In this document: piece by piece, positions 1 to 64,000 of the stretch
Layout of the letters: each line of letters begins with the position of its first letter
Numbering within the stretch: position 1 is the stretch's first letter
Assembly (NCBI RefSeq): GCF_041146395.1
Contig: NC_090995.1
Location: forward strand, 10,704,501-10,768,500
Reading direction: 5' to 3'
Source of the DNA: Eulemur rufifrons
Taxonomy: Eukaryota > Chordata > Mammalia > Primates > Lemuridae
DNA length: 64,000 bases
Position numbers and translations under genes: made by a program
Notes under the pieces: generated by a model
The model's input: only the letters and a program-made list of their open reading frames with translations
The model's database searches: none
Told to the model about the DNA's origin: nothing

Positions 1-20
1 TGCTGTTATTGTTTTACAAG

Positions 21-7981
<7,961 letters not shown>

Positions 7982-8044
7982 TGCTGATAGTAGCTTCACC
8001 ATTTTGCATACTTTGTAAAATGTTCCAGTGAAAATCCCCCCAAA

Positions 8045-8050
8045 AATAAA
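8045..8050 (+). terminator. SCPPPQ1: Poly(A) signal of SCPPPQ1
   Basis: AATAAA lies 63 nt after the proposed stop codon, followed by a GT/T-rich stretch (TCGTGTGTTTTAGTT) suitable for cleavage. A second AATAAA lies at 8090-8095. Confidence 0.6.
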
Positions 8051-9251
8051 GAACTTATTACCTAGCTCGTGTGTTTTAGTTATACTTTAAATAAAACTTT
8101 AATATAGCCTAATATCTTTATTCACGTATCAAAACTATTAAACATAAGTAAATATAATTTTTCAGAGAATTAATTGCTCAAACTTCCTTAAAAGCTTTTG
8201 TAAGTCGCTTCGATTTTAGAGAATTCTGTTCAGTGCTAGGAAGAAGCAGTTTCTTCCTGCCAAACAGTAAAAGCAGAAGCTGACTCGTGCTGAAGGCCAT
8301 CCAGCCTCTTACTCAGCGAGCACATTATCCTCATCAAATATAAATACCTTTATTACAAACCCTCGGGACAAGGATTTTATGGACTTTTAAAAGTTAATAC
8401 CAGGGTTAGGGGAGCAAGCGCAACATACATAACCTAAACTTTTGTACCCCCACAATATGCTGAAACAATAATAATAATGATAAAAGTTAATACCATACTT
8501 AAGCCCTATAATGCTTCCAGAGGGGTTTGAGGTCTACTGAAATCAAACATTCTGATGACTCTCAGCAAAACCTATAGTCATACTAGGGGGGAAAAAGGCC
8601 TCCTATCAGTTCTATGCAGGTTTATCACAACGGAGCTTTGAGGTCAAATCGACAAAACAAAAAACAAAAAAAACATTTTGTTTTACCTTAACCCCGGTTC
8701 TACTCTCTAGCTACAGAGAACGCTGACTATCTTTTTCAAACATCGGAAGAAACGAAAAAACCATGTCCCAATCCCCAAAAGCTTTTTCTTCAGGTGCCCC
8801 AGCTGTAGTCCAACCCTAATTCACGTTGACAGGAGTTAATATCACAGGACTTTCCGATGCATATTTTTAGGCAGAATGTGACACACGTGTCCACCTGGAC
8901 GAGGTCGTATTACTCCAACAAGATCATATAAAGCATAATGGCAAATAATTTAAAGAAAAATCGGATCTGACATCAAACTGTACATCCAATGGTGGTGCTC
9001 ATCTTAAAGCAGCCCGATGTGGCGGGAACATCCTTCAGACCCCAGAAGATTAGTGGGGAACAAGAATTGACAAACAAGAACTAGATGGAAAACAGAAGTT
9101 ATGGCTGATCAAGAATTTGTCTTTATTCTTCCAAGAGCATTGGTGGTTTCAATTTCGTTTAAGCCATGCTTAAATAGAATACATACAAAATACGACTATT
9201 TACATTCCTTTTGACCAGAAAGCTGAAAATTCAGTGTTCTATTTCAGCATA
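8051..9251. other. Convergent intergenic spacer between SCPPPQ1 and NUDT9
   Basis: About 1.2 kb between the two facing poly(A) signals. Apart from the small SINE at 8402-8481 I see no gene, no long ORF and no recognisable repeat. Confidence 0.6.
8402..8481 (+). mobile_element. Short 5'-truncated SINE with exact target-site duplication
   Basis: About 80 bp ending in an (AAT)n-type tail, flanked by the identical 13-mer AAAAGTTAATACC at 8389-8401 and 8482-8494. That is the signature of an L1-mediated insertion. The body ends with CTTTTGTACCCCCACAATAT and then CTGAAA, a module resembling the 3' end of the sequence at 60.3 kb. It is not Alu; a tRNA-derived strepsirrhine SINE is my best guess. Confidence 0.6.
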
Positions 9252-9267
9252 TTTATTAAATTTTATT
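9252..9267 (-). terminator. NUDT9: NUDT9 poly(A) signals
   Basis: Two AATAAA hexamers on the minus strand (9267-9262 and 9257-9252), about 130-145 nt beyond the stop codon. Confidence 0.5.
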
Positions 9268-9397
9268 CTGATGCAAAACCCTCTAAATGCAAATCGTGTT
9301 GGAAGCGAATAGGCCCAGTGGCCTACCTTGCCCCTTTTATAGTACAAGTTGTGCGATGTTGCCTTCTTGCAGCACGTGCTCCTATGGAGACCACGAG

Positions 9398-33068
<23,671 letters not shown>

Positions 33069-33500
33069 CAGCGCCCCGTGGGCGGCTTCGCGGAACTAGG
33101 TCACCGTTAGCTTGGGCCTCAGTCTCCGCCCACCCTACAGCTCAGCGACCGGGGCCCCGGCCATCCAACCGGCACTAGGACCCGGCCGCCCTCCCGTTCC
33201 CGAAACGGAGCAGGGGCATCTACCTCTAAACACACACAGACCAAAAACCCCACTCAAAATACCAAACGCTTTCCCCGGTGCAACGAGGAAGTCCAAACAA
33301 GCACGTGACACCCACGCTCCCAGCGTCAGGTGCCGGGAACTGCAACCCAGGCGCCGTGACAACCCCGGAGCGTGACGACGCTTTACGGCCGCGCCGCAAA
33401 ACAAAGGTCGTGCCATTCGTAGCGCCTTCCTTTTCGGCCTTCGCAATGTGCGCAGGCGTACTTGGGGCACGGCTGAGGGAAAGAACGAGGCGGTCCTAGA
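33069..33500 (-). promoter_or_regulatory. NUDT9: CpG-rich NUDT9 promoter region
   Basis: Immediately upstream of the NUDT9 ATG the sequence turns CpG-rich, against an AT-rich background. Visible motifs are a CACGTGAC E-box/USF-type site (33302-33309) and TGCGCAGGCG (33449-33458), an NRF-1-like site typical of genes for mitochondrial proteins. No TATA box is evident. The transcription start cannot be placed by eye. Confidence 0.7.
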
Positions 33501-33683
33501 GCTAAGAAACCGTGAAAGGGAAAAGGAACCGGCAGGGAAGAAAACAGGAGAGAAATGGGATTTGAGAAAAGTGTGGTTTTTCTTAAGCAGGAAGGGGTTA
33601 TAGAACCTAGTCATTTCTTGAATAATACATGGTTACACGAAGAGGAAGTAGCCAAGAGACATTGAGTCTTTGCATCTTGAGGC

Positions 33684-33686
<3 letters not shown>

Positions 33687-33716
<30 letters not shown>
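33687..33716 (+). repeat. (TC)n microsatellite
   Basis: About 14 TC units followed by T6, roughly 0.6 kb upstream of the NUDT9 ATG. Confidence 0.9.
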
Positions 33717-33720
<4 letters not shown>

Positions 33721-33837
33721 AAACCAACGTGTTTGTTACAATTGCTGATTTTCACAAGGCTTTGCCAGGTGTGGCTCTTGGAAAGCTATGAGGAAGTGAA
33801 GTTGTGAAATAGGCACGCGGCCTGGAGCGGGAATGTT

Positions 33838-33846
33838 ACCGGAAGT
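33838..33846. promoter_or_regulatory. Consensus ETS-type site
   Basis: ACCGGAAGT, a strong ETS/GABP match, about 770 bp upstream of the NUDT9 start codon. It may be fortuitous. Confidence 0.3.
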
Positions 33847-33879
33847 TCAGCGCTTGTGCCCAAGGCCTCGTCAGAAGCA

Positions 33880-34420
33880 GCAGGACAAGTGGTTTGAGGA
33901 GAAGGAAAGCGGAGTTTATTAATTTGCTGGCAAATGAGGAGGATGGAGACTCCTGCCTGAAATGCCATCATCCTAATCATAAGCAGAAATACAGAGCTTT
34001 TAAAGGCAGGGTTTTCGGTTCTAGGCTATTCAGCTACAGTCGATGATTCTAATCGTGGTCCAATCTCAGTCTGTCCCATCTCAGCCAGCAGACGGAAAAG
34101 GTCCCTTGAGTCATGCCCTGTAACACAAAGAGCAAAGGACATTCTCCTGCTCCTCCGGACCGCTGGCCTGATGCAGGCCAGGGAGGAAGGTTTTAGTTCT
34201 CCAAAAGGAGTGGGAGAAGTTTTAAAGAGACAAAACATTTTTGCCTTTTTTTTTTTTTTCTTTTGTAGGCTATGCCCTCTGTTACATATTCCTTACTGTC
34301 ACTTTTACCCTACTATATCTATGGGAGGAGAAGCTACTATTCTATTATGGGAACAGAGGGCAACACCCCGGACAATAAACTCAAAAGGCAAAAATTAGCC
34401 AAACTGAAAGTTGGAAACCG
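33880..34420. other. Possible LTR-like sequence upstream of NUDT9
   Basis: Unique-looking sequence with AAAGCGGAGTTTATTAATTT and a following purine-rich stretch, vaguely like reversed LTRs. I could not assign a family and see no coding region. Confidence 0.25.
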
Positions 34421-34564
34421 AGATTGTCCAAAGTAGTCTGTAATCTGGCTTACATCTTTTATATTCATTATCTTATTGATGTGGCAAATATTTAACTTTT
34501 AAGAGCATAATTCCCTGTTTCAGTAGTGCAATTCAAACGTGGACATAAAATTTTGACCATCTTA

Positions 34565-34887
34565 GGCCGGCGCAGTGGCTCACGCCTGTAATCCTAGCAC
34601 TCTGGAAGGCCGAGGCGGGAGGATTGCTCTAGGTCAGGAGTTCCAGACCAGCCTGAGCAAGAACAAGACCCCCATCTCTACTAAAAATAGATAGAAATTA
34701 TATGGACAACTAAAAATATACATAGAAGAAATTAGCCAGGCATGGTGGCACATGCCTGTAGTCCCAGCTACTTGAGAGGATCGCTTGAGCCCAGGAGTTT
34801 GAGGTTGCTGTGAGCCAGGCTGACGCCACGGCACTCTAGCCCGGGCAACAGAGTGAGACTCTGCCTCAAAAAAAAAAAAAAAAATTT
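34565..34887 (+). mobile_element. Strepsirrhine-type Alu
   Basis: Direct repeats TTTTGACCATCTTA at 34551-34564 and 34888-34901. Right arm has an internal deletion (CTACTTGAGAGGATCGCTTG). Confidence 0.92.
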
Positions 34888-35399
34888 TTTTGACCATCTT
34901 AAAAGCCAGATTAAGAACCCTGAGGCCCAGCAGGTCTCCCCAAAGTGGATTCGGGCATGTATCTGGAAACAGAGACTGGTAGTTCCCTGCTAGGATTGTT
35001 GCCCTCCCTCTCCCTCAGGCCACACTCTCCCTCTCCACACTGCTGGACTGGGCTCAGGCTGGAGGCAGGCAGACAAAGGAACAGGATGGGGAATGGGCTT
35101 GCTTCTTCAAAACCCACCGATTCTCCATGGTGTCTTCTGGACCAGGAATTAGCTGCTGGGGCTACCACAGGTGAAGTCAATTTCTTTGTTGGTTTCAACA
35201 GATCTTTCAGATCTGGTGCTGGCTTTGTCATATTTTTCTTTGGAAAGAACCTCAGGGGTTTTTTTTTTAATATAAGTAATATCTTACAGGTATCTCTGTC
35301 TTTTCCCCACCTACACCCCTATAATATCCACAGTGATTAAGGAATAAAGACCGGGCTATTGAAGCTCTGTACACACACACAAAGCCAGATTAATCAAAT

Positions 35400-36620
<1,221 letters not shown>

Positions 36621-36633
36621 AGAAAGGGGCATG

Positions 36634-36943
36634 GGCTGTAATCCTAGCACTCTGGGAGGCCGAGGTGGGAGGATCACTCGAGGTCAGGAGTTCGAGACCA
36701 GCCTGAGCAAGAGTGAGACCCCCATCTCTACTAAAAATAAAAAGAAATTATATGGACAGCTAAAAATATGTATATAGAAAAATTAGCCGGCATGGTGGCA
36801 CATGCCAGTTGTCTCAGCTACTCGGGAGGCTGAGGCAGGAGGATTGCTTGAGCCCAGGAGTTTGAGGTTGCTGTGAGCTAGGCTGATGCCATGGCACTCT
36901 AGCCCGGGCAACAGAGTGAGACTCTGTCCAAAAAAAAAAAAAT
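36634..36943 (+). mobile_element. 5'-truncated strepsirrhine-type Alu
   Basis: Begins inside the left arm (CTGTAATCCTAGCACTCTGG), lacking the first 25 or so bases, and ends in a 12-A tail. Confidence 0.9.
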
Positions 36944-37429
36944 GCTGGCATGGACTTAGTTTAAAAAACAACACAGGTGTGCAAACAAAACCAACTCCAT
37001 GGCACTGGAACTGAAGAGCAATTAGCTCAGACAGCTAGGTCTCCTGGGTTCCTCCCTTCAGGGACCCATACCCCCAAATCTGCTAGAGTGTAGTGAGCAC
37101 ATGTGCTAAAGCCTGCTCTTGGGCAGGACCTGAACACCTTGTCATCAACGTACCCACATCCCAAATTGGTTAAACAGATGTCATCAGAATGTAACTAAAA
37201 AGAAGTGAGTGGTTTTTTTGTTTGTTTGTTTTTGTTTACAAAGCACATACTGACCCTAAGGGCATCTTGCAATAGCTGGTGAGACGGGCAAAAGCTACTG
37301 GGAAATGAGTATTTTTAAATTGGATAGCAATGTATGTGCATATTGAAATGTATAGGTATGCTCAAAATAAGAGTAAGAATCCTGTTTCCCCCCTTTTTTC
37401 CATTCATTTAGTTATACAGTAATGAAAAA

Positions 37430-38290
37430 TGTTTGTTGGGTGGCCATCCGAAACGTCCGTTCGTGGTGCGCTCTTGGCAGAGGAATGACCAGACACACAC
37501 CGAAAGCAGGGTAAGCACGAAAATGAGGTTTACTGGGAAGAGAGGATTGCAGAGCAAGAGCAAGATACATTCACCACAGATGATGAACAGACACTGTCAC
37601 AACATAAAGGCCTTGGTTATGGTCTGGGTCTTGTTTTATAGTGTCTGAATTGGACCCTCCTCGAGGCTCAGATGTCACCACTTTGAGTGGACAGTTGGAA
37701 GTTACATGACCTGAGTCTTACTACACCTGTGGCCCTCCCATGAGCCTCTCTGAAAGCCAGTTGTTCTAGGTCACTTTTCCAGGTTCTATTGTACCTGTGC
37801 TACTTGGCCCGCGGGCTAGAGAGTCCTCTGCATTCTTTTGCAGTTGGCAGGCTAAGTTCTTTTTTTTTTTTTTTTTTTTTTGAGACAGAGTCTCACTCTC
37901 TTGCCCAGGCTAGAGTGCTGTGGCATCAGTCTAGCTCACAGCAACCTCACACTCCTGGGCTCAAGCGATCCTCCTGCCTCAGCCTCCTGAGTAGCTGGGA
38001 CTACAGGCATGCACCACCATGCCCGGCTAATTTTTTCTATATATATTTTTAGCTGTCCATATAATTTCTTTCTATTCTTAGTAGAGATGGGGTCTCGCTC
38101 TTGCTCAGGCTGGTCTCGAACTCCTGAGCTCAAATGATCCACCCACCTCAGCCTCCCAGAGTGCTAGGATTACAGGCGTGAGTCACCGCCCGGCAGGCTA
38201 AGTTCTGATTGGCAGTTTCTTGGGGTGTTCCCTCTTCCCCCAGGTGTGGCAGTCTCTCACCTTGTCCCCAGGAGGAGCGGGAGGTCCCTA
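37430..38290. other. Possible antisense LTR-like region split by an Alu
   Basis: Unassigned sequence on both sides of an Alu (AAAATGAGGTTTACTGGGAA..., TTGGCAGTTTCTTGGGGTGT). It reads like a rearranged retroviral LTR in reverse but I cannot name it. No ORF of note. Confidence 0.25.
37861..38194 (-). mobile_element. Strepsirrhine-type Alu
   Basis: Reverse dimer with direct repeats AGGCTAAGTTCT at 37849-37860 and 38195-38206. Confidence 0.93.
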
Positions 38291-38299
38291 GCTGTCTGA

Positions 38300-38640
38300 C
38301 ATATTTACTGACTATTGACTATTTACGGAGAACCACCCTGGGTGCCAGGAATACAGCTGTGAACAAGATAGAGAAGTTCCTTCTCTCCTGCGGCTTACTT
38401 TCTAGGAGAGGAAAATGACGTTAATAAATAAACACACTAGGAATCCCAGGTTGGGAAAAGCGCTGTGAAGGAAATAGACAACTTGCTGTGGCAGAGGATA
38501 ATTGAGAGAGAAGTGACTACTTTAGGCTGCAGAGGAGCTGTGTCAGGAAAGGCTTTTCTGAGGAGGTCACATTTGAACCGAGACCCAAGGACGTGAAGCC
38601 GCCAGCCATCCGAAAGCTGGGGAAAGAGCATGAAAGGCAC
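38300..38640 (-). repeat. L2 (reverse)
   Basis: GGTGCCAGGAATACAGCTGT, TCTGAGGAGGTCACATTTGA and AGCATGAAAGGCACAGAGAG follow the reversed L2 consensus. Confidence 0.7.
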
Positions 38641-40019
38641 AGAGAGGACTGTAAATTCAAAAAAGCTCTCAGGTAGGAAAGAATAAGAATAATGAAGAAT
38701 CAGAAAATCCAGTGTATTATACTAAAGCACAGTAAGCCAGGGACATAATCATCTGCAGCGAGGCCAGTATGGTAGACACTGCTGGCTGCTTCCCAATATC
38801 CGTTCTTTCTTTTCCTTTTTTTTTTTTTTCTTTTCCATGTTACATATAAAAATATCTCTAGTTCTAAATTTTACCTCCCCATGCTAAAGGGGTCATATGG
38901 CCCTTCCTGGTCAATGAGATGAAAGTGAAAGTCTATGTGGGTCTTCTGGGAAGGGTATTGCCTTCCTGATGAAAAGGAACTGGCTCATTTTGCCTCCTTC
39001 CTTTATTCCTCCTTGAAAAGAGAACACAATTCCTAGAGGAGGAGTAGTTGCTTCAAGACCATAATGACAACAGGCACACAGTGCCGATGGCAGAGAAGGG
39101 AGCAAGAAGGAGCCTAAGTCTTTCATGGCCCCTTCAAGTAGCTGCACCAGTTCTGGGCAGCCTGCTTCTGGATTAAGGAGGACAATAAAGTTTATTTAGC
39201 TAAGTCTCTATGACTGCGTTTATTTTAGGTAAAAATCCTGGCACAAGAGCCAAACACATAAGGCCTTACCGACTGTGGTGAGAAGTTAGGTTTTTTTCCC
39301 AAGTGCAATGAAAAGCCATTAAAATGCCACCCAACTTTATTCTGCACAACGCAGAGAAGTAGGTATTATAAAAGTGGAAACTGGGTAAACAACAGCATTG
39401 GGATGGGGATTGGGGTGGGAAGTCAGGTTACTGGATTCTTAATACTTGCTCACACTACTGCCGTCTCCCTCTTCTTTCTCGTAATTCCCTGGGTCAGAAG
39501 CAGCTTCCTTCCCCCTCTCTATTCTCTTATGGCAAGGGTTTTCTTCATATCTTCTGTGTTCTTTCAGCTAGGGAAATCCTTCACACTCGCCAATCCTGCT
39601 CCTTGATAAGTTAATGCATGCTGAAGGAATTTTTAAAAACCCTTTCTCACTTGACAAAGCCTGGCTTTCAAGATTAATACTGTGCTAGAGTCTAAAAAAA
39701 TATCCCATTTGACAGTTGTTTCTTTGTTCTAGTTCATGTCTGTCCTGCCCCCTGAAACACTGAAACCATTATTTCAAGGGATGGAGTGCCTCAGGGCAGT
39801 CAGATATCAGAATATAAAAAAACATCAAAAAATATTTCAAAAATACCGTCCTCATAGTATTTGTCATTTTGACCGTGTAATTTTGGCAAATTGTTTAACT
39901 TCTCTCTGTCTGTTTCCTCACCTATAAAATTAGGAGATATGGTACTCAATGCCATAGAGCTATGAGAACTAAAGAAGGTAAGTTTTATAAAATGTCAACA
40001 AAAATTGTAATAATTTTTT

Positions 40020-40200
40020 TCCAAGCATTTTCAATTTAGTGCCTACTATTTGCTATGCCCTTTACTCATGTTACCACATTTAATACTGACAATAACCCCA
40101 GGAATGCTGGTGTGATTGTCTCTACTTTATAGATGAAGATACGGACTCAGAAAAGTTAAATAACTTTTCACGAGATCACACAGCCTGTCTAAAAATTTGT
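40020..40200 (+). repeat. MIR
   Basis: GTGCCTACTATTTGCTATGC, TACTTTATAGATGAAGATAC and CACGAGATCACACAGCC are MIR text. Confidence 0.75.
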
Positions 40201-40204
40201 AGAG

Positions 40205-40490
40205 CCAGGTGTATTTGTTCCAGTCTCTGCTGCTGTGATCATGTTGCCTTTTCCTTTTCTGTTTGAGACACATCTCCCTTTTGCTCTCTTTTATAAGGCT
40301 GCTTGTGAGCTCCTCATAAATGCTTTTCATTTAGTGCTCACCTGGATAATCCAGGATAATCTCCCCATCTCAAAATTCTTAGTTCCATCTGCAAAGACCC
40401 TTTTTCCATATAAGGTACCATTTATGGGTTCCAGGGATTAGTACCTGATATCTTTGGGGGTCATTATTCAGTTTACTATACCAGGATTCA
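40205..40490 (+). mobile_element. MaLR LTR fragment (MLT1-like)
   Basis: GGATAATCCAGGATAATCTC, CATCTCAAAATTCTTAG, and GGGTTCCAGGGATTAGTACC match the 3' half of the LTR type at 28.1-28.7 kb. Confidence 0.65.
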
Positions 40491-40609
40491 AATATAGGTC
40501 TGTGTGACTATAAGCTTAACTTGTCAACCATGCATTTGTTCACCAAATATTTATTGAACCTTGACACGTGCCAGGTACTGTGAATACAATGGTGAGCAAA
40601 CCAGTCGCC

Positions 40610-40950
40610 ATTGGTAATTTGGTTCCAAGCCTTTAGACAAAGCTTCATTTCTTTAACCAATTACAAGTCAAAGAGTCTTTAAATCCACCTGTAAGCCCTC
40701 ACCCCTCTGCTTTGAGATGTCCCACCTTTTCCAGCCAAACCAATGTATGCCTTCCATGGATTGATTTATGACTTTACCGGTAATTCCTGCCTTCCTGAAA
40801 TACATAAAAACAAACTGTAACCCAATCACAGCCAGTCCATTTGCACAAGGATTCTTGGGTGTGGCCCTGGGCCATGGTCCTCAAATTTGGCTCAGAATAA
40901 ACCTCTTTAAATTATTTTACAGAGTTTCTGTTGACACTACCAAGTTTATT
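40610..40950 (+). mobile_element. Endogenous-retrovirus LTR-like (class I type)
   Basis: Contains an AATAAA in the setting GGCTCAGAATAAACCTCTTT followed by a T-rich stretch and GAGTTTCTGTTGACAC, the usual R-U5 layout of a solo gammaretroviral-type LTR. No viral coding sequence accompanies it. Left boundary unknown. Confidence 0.5.
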
Positions 40951-41227
40951 TTTTAATAGAATGGAATAAGAAATAGCAGAGCCAGAGCCTCAAGATGTGA
41001 AAGTCGACATATATGAAAGCAAACACTCACATGTATACTAAGTCACCACATAAAATGTAATTTCTTCCTGTAGATGTTGGGCAAAAAGTTTTGACAAACA
41101 TTGACCATGTGTCTAGCCCCAATGACACTTTTACACACTGAGGAAGCTTTTATTAATAAAAATCAGTCTAACCGATTTATTCATTTATAAAATAGAGATA
41201 TATTTTTCTTCTCTACTTCCTAGGAGG

Positions 41228-41581
<354 letters not shown>

Positions 41582-42399
41582 TATTTTTGAACTTTAATTT
41601 TCTGTGATCTTTCTGGCTTTTAAATATAAAGACTGACCATCATCACATCACAAAGGTCTGTTGTCAAGCCCCTACGTGTCTCGCACACAGCCCAAGTTAA
41701 ATTACTGTCAAAAACTGAATCTAAAAAATGCATATAACAGTTAGTAAGCTCTTAACCGCACACAAGCCCTATTTAGGTCTTTCCGTAACCAATGTCCAGG
41801 ATTTTTTTTTTTTTTAATCACCAGGTAACATACATTAAATACGCACATATATAGGGTTCTAAACCAAAAATTATATAGGTAGTCTTTAGGCAAAGCGATT
41901 TTCTTTCTATTTTATTATTCATTCTGGAGGCTGTGATGTATTCATCTGAATAAAGACACAATTACTAAAGTGCAATATACATTTTTTTCAAAGTCTAATA
42001 GGTCAAGTGAAACACGGTTATTCAAATATACTGCTCTTTCCTGTGGAAACAGCCCCCTTAAATATAAAAATTGCTCCTGGGGCTTGATTATGGCTGTCCT
42101 TGAAGGGACAAAATTTCCTCAGTCCTCCAGAAATTGTGCTCAGGTCAGACTTAAATTTGTGTAGGGTCATTTCTCAACTGGGAGCAGAACAATCAGCCTG
42201 TTCAGGCTCCTTTAAGATAAGCAGCTACATTTGCACCCCTTATCTACTGATAGGCGACCTTCAACTTTGAAAGAAGCATCTGGACTGCAGACACCGTCAG
42301 TGATCCTTGTAAGTTACAGGAATTTATCCAATTTAGGAAAACAAGCTGGTAATTAACCCTCCAAGGGAGGCTCAGGAGACCAGGGAAAAGTAGGCAAAA

Positions 42400-42709
42400 G
42401 ACTTCCGTGGCCACAAACTTGTTGGGGCTGCGGGAAAGAGGAAGCATCGCTGGGTCTGAACTTTGTCCTTCCCAGATTTCAGAGCCAACGAGCAGTCTCT
42501 CCGCACTGCAGCCGGAGCCGATTACAAAAGACCTAACAAAGCCCCGCCCAGTGGAAAGAACGGTTTCAGAGTTGTTTCTCTTTGACGAAAGAGCTCTCTT
42601 TCTTGTTCTCGTTTCTACTCTCTCTGGTGTTTGACCGAGCAACCCCCCAAAAGCAATTCAGAGTGATCGGTAAAAGAAAACGCTCCAAGTGCTGGCAGCC
42701 CCAAAAAGG
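42400..42709 (+). promoter_or_regulatory. HSD17B11: HSD17B11 promoter / 5' UTR region
   Basis: Non-repetitive, moderately GC-rich sequence directly upstream of the ATG, with a GC box (GCCCCGCCC, 42541-42549). No TATA box is obvious. The exact transcription start is unknown. Confidence 0.5.
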
Positions 42710-63846
<21,137 letters not shown>

Positions 63847-64000
63847 GTAAGCAACGGTTACGTTTGTCAGCAGTAGAAACGAAATATGAAATAGCAATTA
63901 TCTATTATATAATTTTTACTCAGATTTAAAGTCAGACAGTTGATTAAATGCAATTACACGGAATTAAATTAATAAATATAATAGGCTTAAAGACTACATC

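Noticed and set aside
33135..33614. 159-codon ORF on the minus strand
   Set aside because: It lies across the CpG-rich NUDT9 promoter and further upstream. Its arginine-rich composition follows from GC content, and it has no recognisable domain.
34945..35340. 131-codon ORF in the intergenic region
   Set aside because: It has no family resemblance and a minus-strand ORF of similar length overlaps it. Low-complexity serine/leucine composition.
42244..42642. 132-codon minus-strand ORF upstream of HSD17B11
   Set aside because: It overlaps the HSD17B11 promoter/5' UTR region on the opposite strand, with no family resemblance.
42689..42709. Upstream in-frame start of HSD17B11 at 42689
   Set aside because: The codon is GTG and the human protein starts at the position of the ATG at 42710, which has a purine at -3.

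Overview
The window is nuclear DNA from a primate, most likely a strepsirrhine (lemur/loris group). It has long introns, vertebrate GT-AG splice sites, and L1, L2, MIR, MaLR and hAT repeats. About fifteen dimeric Alu copies carry the motif ATATGGACAGCTAAAAATAT between the monomers and 'AATCCTAGCACTCTGGGAGG' in the left arm; I know this type from lemur genomes and not from human AluJ/S/Y. Gene order and orientation match the mirror image of human 4q22.1.

Three genes are present. (1) 21-8050, + strand: the 3' part of a small proline-rich secretory calcium-binding phosphoprotein gene, best identified as SCPPPQ1. It consists of tiny exons that all keep phase 0, and the signal-peptide exons lie left of the window. 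(2) 9252-33068, - strand: a complete NUDT9 gene (ADP-ribose pyrophosphatase). Eight coding exons join to 1053 nt, giving 350 aa, the same length as the human protein; intron 4 has a GC donor. Its CpG-rich promoter lies at about 33.07-33.5 kb. (3) 42710-63846, + strand: HSD17B11 (17-beta-hydroxysteroid dehydrogenase 11, a lipid-droplet SDR). Six exons (270 codons plus 2 nt) are present and the last exon lies right of the window.

SCPPPQ1 and NUDT9 converge, with about 1.2 kb between their poly(A) signals. NUDT9 and HSD17B11 diverge, with 9.6 kb between start codons, filled with Alus, L2/MIR/MaLR fragments and LTR-like sequence. The neighbourhood is the SIBLING/SCPP mineralisation locus edge; the three genes have no shared pathway evident from the sequence.

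Most of the rest is interspersed repeats. Many Alus have clear target-site duplications, and several are nested in older elements (a 7SL monomer, a Tigger-like transposon, L1 fragments). I found no rRNA, tRNA, CRISPR array, or intact retroviral or L1 coding region. Exon coordinates were read by eye from splice consensus and reading-frame continuity. Repeat family names come from memory of consensus sequences and are less certain than the genes.
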